Notes: generated from the sequence alone by a model not told the origin. A stretch of 64,000 bases of DNA from Xanthomonas translucens pv. cerealis (GCF_006838285.1 NZ_CP038228.1:3596001-3660000), one strand, 5' to 3'. Numbered from the stretch's first letter, positions 7,872 to 17,960 are shown. A program made the numbers and translations.

Positions 7872-8993
7872 ATGAGCACTCTCTCCGAATCCGTGGCCGA
7901 CGCCGGCGACGTGGCACCCCCACCCGAAGACGCCCTCCCGCCACCGCCCGCGCCACGCCCGCGCGGACCGATGTCGCTGGTGGTGCTGGCGACGCTGGCG
8001 GTGGGCTACACCCTGTGGGCGGCGCAGGAGGTGATCCTGCCGATCCTGCTGGCCGCGTTCTTCGCCCTGGTCGGTAACCCGATCCTGCGCGGGCTGCGGC
8101 AGCTGTATGTGCCGCGCTTCCTCGGCGCGCTGCTGGTGCTGCTGTCGGGCATGGCGGTGGCGACCACGCTGGCGATGCAGCTGGCCGGGCCGGCCGCCGA
8201 ATGGGTGCAGCAGGCGCCCGGGCAGATGCGCCACATCGCCAGCCAGGTGCGCGACCTGACCAAGCCGATGCAGCAGGCCAACCAGGCGGCGGAGAATTTC
8301 GCGCGCGCCGCCGGCGGCGACAACGGCCGCCGCGTGAAGGTGATCCGCACCCAGCTGGACGATCCGTACAAGGCCCTGGTGCGCACCCCGCGGCTGGCCG
8401 CCTCGGCGCTGGCGGTGGTGCTGCTGACGTTCTTCTTCATGGTGTTCGGCGAGAACCTGCAGCGGCATGCGATCGCACTGCTGCCCAATCGCCAGCAGCA
8501 GAAATTCACCACCGACATCCTGCGTTCGATCGAGCGCGAGGTGTCGCGTTACGTGCTGACCATCAGTGTCATCAACACCCTGGTCGGGCTGATCTTGGCC
8601 GGCATCCTGGTGCTGCTGAAGATCCCGCTGCAGGAAGCGCTGCTGTGGGGCACGGTGGTGGCGCTGCTGAACTTCGCCCCGTACGTGGGGCCGTTGATTG
8701 GCGCGATCCTGATGCTGCTGATGGGTTTCGTCGAGTTCCGCGATCCGCTGAGCGCGGCGCTGCCGGCGATCCTGTACCTGGCGCTGCACATGCTCGAAGG
8801 CCAGGTGGTGACGCCGATCGTACTCGGCCGGCGCATGGCGATCTCGCCGCTGATGCTGATCCTGGCGCTGATGCTGTTCGGCTGGCTGTGGGGCATGATC
8901 GGGCTGCTGCTGGCGGTGCCGCTGCTGGTGTGTATCAAGATGGTGCTGGCGCGGGTGGAAGGCATGCAGCGCTGGGCCAGGTTGCTGGAATGA
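7872..8993 (+). CDS. AI-2E family transporter (PerM-like)
   Basis: Inner-membrane protein of 373 residues. After a Pro-rich cytoplasmic N-terminus it has hydrophobic helices at the start, a soluble Gln-rich segment around residues 100-160, and a cluster of helices in the C-terminal half with the family motif PYVGPLIGAI. This layout is typical of the AI-2E/PerM family, reported variously as autoinducer-2 exporters or Na+(Li+)/H+ antiporters. The ATG at 7872 was chosen; an in-frame TTG at 7809 would add 21 basic residues. The substrate is unknown. Confidence 0.8.
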   Translation: MSTLSESVADAGDVAPPPEDALPPPPAPRPRGPMSLVVLATLAVGYTLWAAQEVILPILLAAFFALVGNPILRGLRQLYVPRFLGALLVLLSGMAVATTLAMQLAGPAAEWVQQAPGQMRHIASQVRDLTKPMQQANQAAENFARAAGGDNGRRVKVIRTQLDDPYKALVRTPRLAASALAVVLLTFFFMVFGENLQRHAIALLPNRQQQKFTTDILRSIEREVSRYVLTISVINTLVGLILAGILVLLKIPLQEALLWGTVVALLNFAPYVGPLIGAILMLLMGFVEFRDPLSAALPAILYLALHMLEGQVVTPIVLGRRMAISPLMLILALMLFGWLWGMIGLLLAVPLLVCIKMVLARVEGMQRWARLLE

Positions 8994-9074
8994 GGCCGGG
9001 ACTCGGGAACGCGGTCGGCGCGACGCACGTGTCTACCTGGGGCGACGGTCGCTGCGGCGGGCTCGCGTAAAATA

Positions 9075-9806
9075 ATGCGAGTGACTTTCTTACCTTCCTT
9101 CCCCGTTCGCGCGATCACGCTGGACCTGGACGACACGCTGTGGCCGTTCGCGCCGATCGGCGCGCGCATCGAACAGGTGCTGCACGACTGGCTGCTGCGG
9201 CACAGTCCGCGTACCGCCGAGCGCTTCCCGATCGCGGCGATGCAGCAGTTGCGCGATGAGGTGTTCGCCGCGCATCCGCATCTGGTCCACGACCTGAGCG
9301 AGATGCGGCGCCTGACCCTGCGCCGCGCGCTGCGCGACAGCGGCGCCGACGAGGCGCTGGTGGAGCCGGCATTCGCGGTGTTCTATGCCGCGCGCAACCA
9401 GGTGGAGTGCTATCCGGACAGCATCCCGGCATTGCAGCGGATCGCCGCGCGGGTGCCGGTGGTGGCACTCAGCAACGGCAACGCCGACCTGGCCATGATC
9501 GGCCTGGCGCCGCATTTCGCGTTCCAGCTCAGCGCGCGCGAACACGGCGCGGCCAAGCCTGACCCGGGCATCTTCCACGCCGCCTGCGCACGCCTTGGCC
9601 TGCCCTGCGCGCAGGTGCTGCACGTCGGCGACCACATCGAGATCGACGTGCTCGGCGCGATGCAGGCCGGGCTGCGCGGTTGCTGGATCAACCGCGACGC
9701 GCAGGCCTGGCATCCGCCCACCCCGCCGGACCTGCACTTCGCCACCCTCACCGGCCTGGCCGACTGGCTGGACGCCACCCAGCCGGGCATTGGCACGCGC
9801 GCATGA
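9075..9806 (+). CDS. HAD-family hydrolase (phosphatase, YigB-like)
   Basis: Protein of 243 residues with all four haloacid-dehalogenase motifs: DLDDTLWP with nucleophile Asp17 and Asp19, a Ser in ALSNGNA, a Lys in AAKPDPGIF, and the acidic pair in HVGDHIEIDVLGA. A helical cap between motifs I and II places it in subgroup IA, near the FMN/pyrimidine phosphatase YigB. It probably removes phosphate from a small metabolite in the cytoplasm; the substrate cannot be told. The next gene starts 73 bp downstream on the same strand. Confidence 0.8.
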   Translation: MRVTFLPSFPVRAITLDLDDTLWPFAPIGARIEQVLHDWLLRHSPRTAERFPIAAMQQLRDEVFAAHPHLVHDLSEMRRLTLRRALRDSGADEALVEPAFAVFYAARNQVECYPDSIPALQRIAARVPVVALSNGNADLAMIGLAPHFAFQLSAREHGAAKPDPGIFHAACARLGLPCAQVLHVGDHIEIDVLGAMQAGLRGCWINRDAQAWHPPTPPDLHFATLTGLADWLDATQPGIGTRA

Positions 9807-9879
9807 GCGCTGCCCGCTGCCGCCTCTTCGTCCTGGCCGCGCGTCGCGCCGGCCGCGCCCGACCCACGAGGACCCGCTG

Positions 9880-11250
9880 ATGTCCCTGCCTTCCGGCTTC
9901 ACCGATGCCGCCCCCCGCGCGCTGCCGCTGCATGTGCTGGACCGCGAACGCCTGGCCGAATGGCGCGCCGCGCAGGCGCCTGCCTGGGTGGCGTGGCTGG
10001 ATGCGCAACAGTTCGTGGCCGCCCCCGGCACGGCGTTGTTGCTGCCCGGCGCGGACGGCGTGGCCGCGGCGGTGCTGGGCATCGGCGACCGCGGCGATGC
10101 CTATGCCTACGCGCACGCACCGCTGGCGCTGCCGGCCGGCAGCAGTTGGCAACTGGCCAGCGTGCTGAGCGAGGAGGAGCAGGCCGCCCTGCACCTGGGC
10201 TGGGGCCTGGGCAGCTACCGCTTTACCCGCTACAAGCAGCCCACGCGCTTGCCGGCGCAGCTGCTGGCCACGCCGAGCGCGGAAGTGCGCGACCAGCTGG
10301 AGGCCTGCCTGCGCGTGCGCGACTGGGTCAATACGCCGGCCGAGGACATGGGGCCGGAACAGCTGGAGGCCGCTGCGCGCGCGATCGCCGAGGCGCACGG
10401 CGCGCAGTGCGAAAGCATCGTCGGCGAGGACCTGCTGAGCCGCAATTTCCCGGCGATCCACACGGTTGGCCGCGCCTCGCACCGCGCGCCGCGGCTGATC
10501 GTGCTGCGCTGGGGCGAGGACGCGCACCCGCACGTGGCGCTGGTCGGCAAGGGCGTGTGCTTCGACACCGGCGGCCTGGACCTGAAGCCGGCCGAGGGCA
10601 TGCGCCACATGAAGAAGGACATGGGCGGCGCGGCGCATGCGCTGGCGCTGGCCGGGCTGGTGATGGCGCAGCGGCTGCCGCTGCGGCTGACTGTGCTGCT
10701 GGCGGCGGTGGAGAACGCGGTCGGCGCGGACGCGTTCCGCCCCGGCGACGTCATCGCCACCCGCCAAGGCATCAGCGTGGAGATCGACAACACCGACGCC
10801 GAGGGCCGGCTGGTGCTGTGCGACGCGCTGGCCTACGCCAGCGAGCAGGCGCCGGACGCGATCCTGGATTTCGCCACGCTGACCGGCGCGGCGCGGGTCG
10901 CGCTGGGTCCGGACCTGCCGGCGCTGTTTTGCAACGACGATGCGCTGGCGCAGGCCTGGCTCGCCGCCGGCGAACGCAGCCGCGACCCACTCTGGCGCAT
11001 GCCGCTGTGGCGCCCGTATCTACGCTACCTGACCAGCCCGATCGCCGACCTGGCCAATGCCGGTTCGCGCATGGCCGGCGCGGTGACCGCGGCGCTGTAC
11101 CTGGAGCGCTTCGTACCGGCGCGGCAGCCATGGGCGCACCTGGACGTGTACGCCTGGAACGACAGCGACCGCCCCGGCCGTCCCGCCGGCGGCGAAGCGC
11201 TGGCGCTGCGCTCGGCCTACGCGATGCTGAAGGCACGCTACGGCAGGTAA
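9880..11250 (+). CDS. Leucyl aminopeptidase family protein (M17)
   Basis: Cytoplasmic metallo-aminopeptidase of 456 residues. The C-terminal catalytic domain has the M17 metal and active-site motifs: the Lys/Asp segment GKGVCFDTGGLDLKP and the signature NTDAEGRL, which supply ligands for two metals. The N-terminal domain is short and divergent, as in PepB-like or orphan M17 enzymes rather than classical PepA, which also binds DNA. The ATG at 9880 has GAGG 8-11 bases upstream. It likely trims peptides during protein turnover. Confidence 0.88.
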   Translation: MSLPSGFTDAAPRALPLHVLDRERLAEWRAAQAPAWVAWLDAQQFVAAPGTALLLPGADGVAAAVLGIGDRGDAYAYAHAPLALPAGSSWQLASVLSEEEQAALHLGWGLGSYRFTRYKQPTRLPAQLLATPSAEVRDQLEACLRVRDWVNTPAEDMGPEQLEAAARAIAEAHGAQCESIVGEDLLSRNFPAIHTVGRASHRAPRLIVLRWGEDAHPHVALVGKGVCFDTGGLDLKPAEGMRHMKKDMGGAAHALALAGLVMAQRLPLRLTVLLAAVENAVGADAFRPGDVIATRQGISVEIDNTDAEGRLVLCDALAYASEQAPDAILDFATLTGAARVALGPDLPALFCNDDALAQAWLAAGERSRDPLWRMPLWRPYLRYLTSPIADLANAGSRMAGAVTAALYLERFVPARQPWAHLDVYAWNDSDRPGRPAGGEALALRSAYAMLKARYGR

Positions 11251-11903
11251 GGTTTGAAACGCGGCTGAGCGCACAAGCCTCACTGCATGCAGGAGCGGCT
11301 TCAGCCGCGGCAGACAACCTAAACCGCCAGGGTGGCTGACTTCGGTCGGCGCGGCTGAAGCCGCTCCACAGGGGCTTGCGGCATGTCGGCCCGGGGCACT
11401 GCGGGAGGGACTTCAGTCCCGACGCTTTTTCCCTGACCGCAGGCGCATCGCGGCGCCCCACATGCGCTGCGTTGCGGCCGGCCTCAGCCCTGCCCGCGTA
11501 GCAGCGGGAGGATCTGGCGCATGCGGGTCTGCGTGGCCGGGCCGACCAGGGCCAAGGCGGTGTCGCCTTCGGACCAGTATTGCGCCAGCAGGCGGCCGCC
11601 GCGGCGCGCGCCATTGCCGAGGCGGGCGCTGCGTGGACGCAGCAGGCCGTGCGCGCGCCCATCGTGCACGGCGCCTGGGTCGGCCGGGGCATCAGCGCAC
11701 GCAGGGATTCGTCGTCGAGGTCGCGCATGGCCGGCGTCGGATGGGCTGCGTTGTGGTGGCAATCACGGCTAGGACGCATGGCGCGGCGGATTATTCGCTC
11801 GCTGCGCACACATCCTGCGTCAGCATCGAACATCTGCACGCGCCGGGAAAGGAACGCGGCGCCGGACGTTCCACTCCCCATCGCCGCCGCCACAGGAGTC
11901 GCC
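11251..11903. other. Gene-free region with REP cluster and a possible gene remnant
   Basis: 653 bp without a supportable intact gene. The left part carries three REP palindromes. The right part (about 11484-11770, minus strand) has coding-like patches in two frames, for example the segment LLAQYWSEGDTALALVGPA, suggesting a decayed gene broken by frameshifts; its family was not recognised. Confidence 0.4.
11289..11423. repeat. Cluster of three REP palindromes
   Basis: Two type-1 copies with core GGAGCGGCTTCAGCCGC, in inverted orientation to each other, at 11289-11311 and 11351-11369. A type-2 copy with core GGGAGGGACTTCAGTCCCGA lies at 11401-11423. Inverted pairing of REPs is usual for elements moved as RAYT-dependent doublets. 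Confidence 0.8.
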
Positions 11904-13013
11904 ATGTCCCATCCCGATCCCACGCCGCCCACCCCACCGCCACGCCTGCGGCCCTGGTTGTCGCTGGTGGCCATCGCCGCGATCGCCGCCCTGCTCGCCG
12001 CCGCCTTCGCCTGGAGCGCGGGCTGGCTGGGCGGGCCGCAGCGGCTGACCGCGCAGCGCATGACCGATGCCATCGAGGCCGGCGGCCCGCCGCACCCGGG
12101 CTTCCGCCGTGCGCACAGCAAGGGCATGTGCGTGAGCGGCCATTTCGAAGGCAACGGCCAGGCGCGCGCGTTGTCCTCGGCTCGGGTGTTCACCCAGACC
12201 GCGGTGCCGGTGCTGGGGCGCATGTCGATCGGCGGCGGCGATCCGCACGGCGCCGACGCCACGGCGCGAGTACGCAGCATGGCGCTGCTGCTACGCAGCG
12301 ACGACGGCCAGCAGTGGCGCACGGCGATGAACAGCTTTCCGTTCTTCGTGGTGGCCACGCCGGAGGGCTTCATGGCGCAGACCCTCGCCGCGCAGTCGGA
12401 CCCGGCCACCGGCAAGCCGGACCCGGCGAAGCTGGCCGCGTTCGCGCAGCGCTATCCGGAGGCAAAGAAATTTCAGGAGTGGGCCAAGACCGCGCCATGG
12501 TCGGACAGTTGGGCCAACACGCAGTACAACGGGGTCAACAGCTTCCGCTTCACCGCCGCCGACGGCAGCAGCCGTTTCGTGCGCTGGTCGATGCGGCCGC
12601 AGACCGCGTTCAAGGAACTGTCCGCGGCGCAGCGCGCGCAGGCCGATGCCGACTTCCTCGGCGAGGACCTGCAGGCGCGGCTGGCGCAAGAGCCGCTGCG
12701 CTGGGACCTGGTGCTGACCGTGGCTGCGCCCGGCGACCCGGTGAACGATCCATCGCAGCCGTGGCCGCAGGATCGGCAACAGGTGGTCGCCGGCACGCTG
12801 GTGCTCGACCACGCCGAGCCGCAGGCCACTGGCCCGTGCCGCGACCTTAACTACGACCCGTTGATCCTGCCGCGCGGCATCGCCGGTTCCGACGACCCGA
12901 TCCTGGCCGCGCGCTCGGCGGTGTATGCGCACTCGTTCAACCGCCGCGAGCGCGAGATCGGCCGCGGCCAGGCGCCGGACGCGACCGGCCAGGCGCATGG
13001 GGGTGCGCAATGA
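11904..13013 (+). CDS. Catalase-family peroxidase (SrpA-like), membrane-anchored or exported
   Basis: Heme peroxidase of 369 residues. It has an N-terminal membrane or signal helix (residues 14-37), the distal His in RRAHSKGMC and the proximal heme-ligand Tyr in SAVYAHSFNRR near the C-terminus. The length is that of the small periplasmic catalase-related peroxidases, not of the 480-residue true catalases. The cytochrome b561 gene follows with a 4-bp ATGA overlap; this pair is common and suggests that quinol-derived electrons reduce peroxide at the periplasmic side. The ATG at 11904 begins the protein; GGAG lies about 12 bases upstream. Confidence 0.88.
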   Translation: MSHPDPTPPTPPPRLRPWLSLVAIAAIAALLAAAFAWSAGWLGGPQRLTAQRMTDAIEAGGPPHPGFRRAHSKGMCVSGHFEGNGQARALSSARVFTQTAVPVLGRMSIGGGDPHGADATARVRSMALLLRSDDGQQWRTAMNSFPFFVVATPEGFMAQTLAAQSDPATGKPDPAKLAAFAQRYPEAKKFQEWAKTAPWSDSWANTQYNGVNSFRFTAADGSSRFVRWSMRPQTAFKELSAAQRAQADADFLGEDLQARLAQEPLRWDLVLTVAAPGDPVNDPSQPWPQDRQQVVAGTLVLDHAEPQATGPCRDLNYDPLILPRGIAGSDDPILAARSAVYAHSFNRREREIGRGQAPDATGQAHGGAQ

Positions 13014-13579
13014 GCCGCGCCAACGCCTCCGGGCATTTCAACCTGACCGCACGCCTGCTGCACTGGCTGATGGCGGCGATGATCCTGAGCATGCTGTTCG
13101 TCGGCGTGGGCATGGTCGCCTCGGTGTCGCAGCGGCCGTGGCTGCTCGACCTGCATCGCCCGTTGGGCATCGCCATCTTGCTATTGGCGATCGTGCGCCT
13201 GGGCAACCGCCTGCGCCACCGCCCGCCACCGTTGCCGGCGGACCTGCCGTGGTGGCAGAAGACGGCGGCGCTGGCCTCGCACTGGCTGCTGTATGCGTTG
13301 ATGCTGGCGATGCCATTGCTCGGCTGGTCCATGCTGTCGGCCGGCGGTTATCCGATCGTGCTGTGGCCGGGCGCGCAGTTGCCGCCGATCGCGCCGCACA
13401 GCCCGGCGCTGTACACCTGGCTGCGCAGCGCGCACGGCTGGCTGGCGTATGTGCTGTTCGCCACGGTGCTGACGCATCTGTGCGCGGCGCTGTTCCATGC
13501 CTGGGTGCGCCGCGACGGGGTGTTTTCGAGCATGGCGCGGGGTGCGGTGGCGCAGGCGGTGCGGCCGGAGCGGACTTAG
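13010..13579 (+). CDS. Cytochrome b561 family protein
   Basis: Protein of 189 residues with four membrane helices and the His residues expected for two b hemes (in LLHWLMAA, LHRPLGIA, ASHWLLYA and AHGWLAYV). It belongs to the CybB-type cytochrome b561 family and moves electrons from ubiquinol. Translation is coupled to the catalase-like gene by a 4-bp overlap, so it probably feeds electrons to that peroxidase. Confidence 0.88.
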   Translation: MSRANASGHFNLTARLLHWLMAAMILSMLFVGVGMVASVSQRPWLLDLHRPLGIAILLLAIVRLGNRLRHRPPPLPADLPWWQKTAALASHWLLYALMLAMPLLGWSMLSAGGYPIVLWPGAQLPPIAPHSPALYTWLRSAHGWLAYVLFATVLTHLCAALFHAWVRRDGVFSSMARGAVAQAVRPERT

Positions 13580-13600
13580 CGAGGTTTGCATTGCGGTCGC

Positions 13601-13876
13601 GATGGGCGCGGTCGGCAATACCCCGGCCTGGCGCCGCGCGCCGAGCGCATGCCGATCCTGTGCGCACAACTGCGCACTGCCGGCGTCGGTCATCTGCAGC
13701 CCGAGCAGCAGCGCCACCGCCGTGCTCTTGCCCGCACCGTTGGCGCCGAGCAGCGCCAGCAACTGACCGCGCTGCAGCTGCAGATCCACGCCGTCCAGCG
13801 CGACCACCGCGCCGTAGCGTTTGTGCGCGCCGCGCAGCTGCGTCAGCGGAAGAGTATCGGGAGCGTGCATCGGCAT
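13601..13876 (-). pseudogene. Truncated ABC transporter ATPase, N-terminal fragment
   Basis: The minus strand encodes about 92 residues that read as the start of an ABC ATPase: a KRYGAVVALDGVDL beta-strand region and a perfect Walker A motif, GANGAGKST, then LLLGLQMTDAG. Resemblance stops after roughly ALGARRQAGVL; the Q-loop, signature motif and Walker B are missing, and the frame runs antisense into the cytochrome b561 gene. It is therefore a 5' remnant of a YtrB/Nat-type transporter operon whose 3' part was deleted. A perfect palindrome lies 76 bp upstream of its start. Confidence 0.7.
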
Positions 13877-13951
13877 GGACCGGTCGTGGCAGGAGTGGCG
13901 ATGCTGCGCCGCGCCGGCGGCGCATCCCAATGCGGCCCGTCAGCTGCATCA

Positions 13952-13967
13952 AGTGATAGCTATCACT
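13952..13967. promoter_or_regulatory. Perfect 16-bp palindrome, likely operator
   Basis: AGTGATAGCTATCACT is self-complementary and lies between the divergent ABC remnant (start 13876) and the exporter adaptor gene (start 14120). The half-site GTGATAG is compatible with GntR-, TetR- or PadR-type regulators. It may be left over from the deleted transporter operon or may control the adaptor operon. Confidence 0.5.
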
Positions 13968-14119
13968 GGCGATGGCCGCGCGATTGCCGCATGCTGCGCT
14001 CCACGTCGTGGGGATGGCGCCGCAGTTGCCGCAGCGCAACGCAGAAAGCGATTTACGGCGACTGGGAAGCGCGCGCCTTGCCGATCCACACTGCGCCTAC
14101 CGATTCATCGAGTGACAAG

Positions 14120-15358
14120 ATGAGTACCTCTGCCGATCTGCTCAAAGAACTCCGTATCGACCGCAAGGCACCGCCGAGCGAACCGCCTTCGCGGCGCGGG
14201 CTGTGGATCGCCGTGGTCCTGGTGATGCTGCTCGCGCTCGGCGTCGGCGGCTGGCGGCTGTTCGGCCGCGGCAAGGCCATCGAGGTGACCACCGCACCGG
14301 TCGTGGCGATCGCTGCCGGCAACAGCAGCGCCTCGGTGCTGGACGCCAGCGGCTACGTGGTGGCGCGGCGCATGGCCACGGTCTCGGCGAAGATCACCGG
14401 CAAGGTGCGCGAAGTGTCGATCGAGGAAGGCATGCGCGTGGAGCAGAACCAGGTGATGGCGACGCTGGACCCGATCGACGCCAGTGCGCAGCGACAGCTG
14501 TCGGCGTCGCAGCTGGATGCCGCGCGCAGCCAGGTGACCAACATGCAGGCGCAGCTGCGCCAGGCCGAGGCAGACGCGCAGCGGCTGCAGACCCTGGTCG
14601 CGCAGCAGCTGGTGTCGCGCTCGCAGTACGACCAGGCGCTGTCGCAGCGCGACGCCTTGCGCGCGCAGCTGCAGAGCGCGCAGCGCAACGTGGTGGTGGC
14701 CGGCGACCAGCTATCGATCTCCGACCTCAACGTGGACAACACCATCGTGCGCGCGCCATTCGCCGGCGTGGTCACCGCCAAGGCGGCGCAGCCGGGCGAG
14801 ATCGTGTCGCCGCTGTCGGCCGGCGGCGGTTTCACTCGCACCGGCATCGGCACGGTGGTGGACATGGATTCGCTGGAGATCGAGGTGGAAGTGGGCGAAG
14901 CCTTCATCGGCCGGGTCAAGCCGGGCATGCCGGTGGAAGCCACGCTCAACGCCTACCCGGAGTGGAAGATCCCGGCCGAAGTGATCGCGATCATTCCCTC
15001 GGCCGACCGCGGCAAGGCCACGGTGAAGGTGCGCGTGGCGCTGAAGCAGAAGGACCCGCGGATCGTGCCGGAAATGGGCGTGCGCGTGAGCTTCCTGGAA
15101 GCCCCGCAGGCGCAGGACAATCCGCAGGGCGTGCGCGCGCCGGGTGCGGCAATCGTCAAGCGTAGCGGACAGGACGTGGCGTTCGCCTTGAAGGAGGACA
15201 ACACCGTCGAGCAGCGCACGCTGAAGACCGGCATTGCGCTGGGCGACGACCGCCAGGTGCTGTCGGGCCTGGCGGCGGGCGACACGGTGGTGCTGGATCC
15301 GCCGGAGACGTTGCGCGACGGGGTCGAGGTGAAGATGGCGGAGACGACCGAGCAATAG
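14120..15358 (+). CDS. Periplasmic adaptor of an efflux pump (HlyD/MacA family)
   Basis: Membrane-fusion protein of 412 residues. It has an N-terminal cytoplasmic stretch, one membrane helix (residues 32-50), a lipoyl half-motif, a long coiled-coil hairpin rich in Gln, Ala and Arg (about 120-200), the second lipoyl half (APFAGVVTAKAAQPGEIV) and beta-barrel domains. It would link an inner-membrane pump to an outer-membrane channel. The partner is most likely the ABC ATPase and the two permeases encoded 0.6-5 kb downstream on the same strand, giving a MacAB-like exporter. The intervening 629 bp hold a repeat structure, so co-transcription is uncertain. Confidence 0.85.
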   Translation: MSTSADLLKELRIDRKAPPSEPPSRRGLWIAVVLVMLLALGVGGWRLFGRGKAIEVTTAPVVAIAAGNSSASVLDASGYVVARRMATVSAKITGKVREVSIEEGMRVEQNQVMATLDPIDASAQRQLSASQLDAARSQVTNMQAQLRQAEADAQRLQTLVAQQLVSRSQYDQALSQRDALRAQLQSAQRNVVVAGDQLSISDLNVDNTIVRAPFAGVVTAKAAQPGEIVSPLSAGGGFTRTGIGTVVDMDSLEIEVEVGEAFIGRVKPGMPVEATLNAYPEWKIPAEVIAIIPSADRGKATVKVRVALKQKDPRIVPEMGVRVSFLEAPQAQDNPQGVRAPGAAIVKRSGQDVAFALKEDNTVEQRTLKTGIALGDDRQVLSGLAAGDTVVLDPPETLRDGVEVKMAETTEQ

Positions 15359-15987
15359 CGGCGACCGCATGTGAGGTGCCGCGCGTTGGCGCGAACCACT
15401 GCATGTCGTCCGTGTCGCCTACCGCCTTGCTCCATCGCCCCAAAGATGGCGGCGTTCACTTTGTTTCCGTCCAGTTCTTGCCATACCGAGTGTCGCTCCA
15501 GCCAGTCGTTTCATCGCATCGCTTGGTTTCTGCTCGTGCTGGACCAAGCCTGTAATTGGCTGCACAAGCTCCAACCGCCACACCGCGTTTGATGTTGCTG
15601 TAGCTGTTGCTCTGCTTCTTGCTCTGTTGTTGCTCTGCTGTTGCTGTTGCTCTGCTGTGGCTTTTGACTTTCCGGGTTCCCTTCCGCAGCGGCGGATGAA
15701 CCGGGGGAAAATGCGAAGGGCGGCGCACAGGAATGTGCGCCGTTCGCGGCAGGGGCAGGATGCCCCTTCCACGAATCCCCGGTGCATCCGCGGACCCGTA
15801 GCGCGCAGCGCGAACGGCGCATATCCCTGAGCGCCGCCCCTTCGGGGGTTTTCCCGACCTATTCGCCGCTGCGTAAGGAACCCGGTAGAGCAAAAAGCAA
15901 AGCGACAGCATCGCAACTGCAGGCGTCCGCGAACCGCCTCACCGCAATCGGCACATCCACTACCCGTCCATTGCCAGGAACACCACC
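15359..15987. other. Gene-free repeat-rich region inside the exporter cluster
   Basis: 629 bp between the adaptor and ATPase genes. The first 230 bp show nothing recognisable. The remainder holds the low-complexity tract and the long inverted repeat described separately. Short open frames here are translations of repeat DNA. Confidence 0.5.
15591..15900. repeat. Low-complexity tract plus long imperfect inverted repeat with nested hairpins
   Basis: 15591-15660 is a degenerate tandem of GTTGCTCTGCT-like units. It is followed by a large inverted repeat: 15664-15706 pairs with 15860-15897 around a shared CCGGGTTCC..GCAGCGGCG sequence. Inside are three hairpins at 15722-15741, 15752-15766 and 15816-15835, each with a CAGGAT-like centre (CACAGGAATGTG, GCAGGATGC, and CTCAGGGATATG on the minus strand). 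The whole could fold into one branched structure. Confidence 0.7.
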
Positions 15988-16680
<693 letters not shown>

Positions 16681-16756
16681 ACCGGCCGCTGCCGCAGCGC
16701 CGCGGGCCGTTGCGCGCATTCCGCGCCCCGGCCTGCTGTCCCCTGGAGGATCGAAC

Positions 16757-17914
16757 ATGAAATACTTTTCGTTGATCTGGGCGCAGCTGTTCCGCAGCAA
16801 GACCCGCACCCTGCTGACCCTGCTGTCGGTGGTCGCCGCGTTCCTGCTGTTCGGCATGCTCGACTCGGTGCGCGTGGTGTTCAACTCCGGCGGCAGCGTC
16901 GAGGGCGCCAATCGCCTCATCGTGTCCTCGCGGCTGTCGATCGCCCAGTCGCTGCCGGTCAGTCTGCAGTCGCAGATCGAATCGGTGCCGGGCGTGAAGA
17001 GGGTGACCTACGCGATGTGGTTCGGCGGCATCTACCGCGATCGGAAAAACTTCTTCCCCAACTTCTCGGTGGCGCCGAACTTCTTCGACGTCTACAGCGA
17101 ATACGAAATACCGCCGGCGCAGATCAAGGCGTTCCGCGAAACCCGCAGCGCCGCGGCGGTGGGCGCCTCGTTGGCCAAGAAGCATGGTTGGAAGATCGGC
17201 GACACCATTCCGCTGCAGGCCACCATCTTCCCGCGCGGCGGCAGCAACGGCTGGCCGCTGACCCTGACCACCATCTTCAAGGTCAAGGACGCCAGGAACG
17301 CGCAGGCCGAGAACCAGTTGATGATGAACTGGAAGTACTTCGACGAGTCCAACGACTACATCAAGAACCAGGTCAGCTGGTACACCGTGCAGCTGGGCAG
17401 CGCCGAGCAGGCCTCGCGGGTGGCGCAGGCGATCGATGCGCTGTCGCTCAACTCCGATCACGAGACCAAAAGCCAGACCGAGGCCACGTTCTCGCAGGCC
17501 TTCGCCAAACAGTTCGCCGACGTCGGCCTGATCGTCACCGCGATCATGGCCGCGGTGTTTTTCACCCTGCTGCTGCTCACCGGCAACACCATGGCCCAGG
17601 CGGTGCGCGAGCGCATCCCGGAACTGGCGGTGCTGAAGACGCTCGGCTTCCGCGACGGCACCGTGCTGACCCTGGTGATGGTGGAGTCGGTGCTGCTGAT
17701 CGTGCTCGGCGGCTTGATCGGCATGGGCCTGGCGTCGCTGATCATCCCCGGTGTGGCCGCTGCCAGCGGCAACATGATACCGATGCGTGGCGTGCCGGCG
17801 CAGACCTGGGCGGTGGCGCTGGGGCTGATGGTCGCCATCGGCATCGTGGTCGGGCTGCTGCCGGCATTGCGCGCGCAGCGCCTGAAGATCGTGGACGCAC
17901 TGGCTGGGCGCTGA
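16757..17914 (+). CDS. ABC transporter permease, MacB/FtsX family (first)
   Basis: Permease of 385 residues with the FtsX layout: one N-terminal membrane helix (about 15-38), a large periplasmic MacB_PCD domain (about 40-260), and three C-terminal helices (roughly 265-295, 315-345, 350-375). The C-terminal block contains the typical RERIPELAVLKTLGFRDG coupling segment. GGAGGA lies upstream of the ATG at 16757. It works as a heterodimer with the next permease and the upstream ATPase. Confidence 0.88.
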   Translation: MKYFSLIWAQLFRSKTRTLLTLLSVVAAFLLFGMLDSVRVVFNSGGSVEGANRLIVSSRLSIAQSLPVSLQSQIESVPGVKRVTYAMWFGGIYRDRKNFFPNFSVAPNFFDVYSEYEIPPAQIKAFRETRSAAAVGASLAKKHGWKIGDTIPLQATIFPRGGSNGWPLTLTTIFKVKDARNAQAENQLMMNWKYFDESNDYIKNQVSWYTVQLGSAEQASRVAQAIDALSLNSDHETKSQTEATFSQAFAKQFADVGLIVTAIMAAVFFTLLLLTGNTMAQAVRERIPELAVLKTLGFRDGTVLTLVMVESVLLIVLGGLIGMGLASLIIPGVAAASGNMIPMRGVPAQTWAVALGLMVAIGIVVGLLPALRAQRLKIVDALAGR

Positions 17915-17960
17915 GCCCGCCGCCGCAGCGTTGCCTGCCGCATTCTCGGAAGACGCACTG

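Noticed and set aside
11484..11762. Small protein gene on the minus strand
   Set aside because: Coding-like patches occur in two frames with no start, ribosome-binding site or known family; at best a remnant.
15456..15916. Several overlapping small ORFs near 15.5-15.9 kb
   Set aside because: They are translations of the repeat and low-complexity DNA, readable in several frames at once.
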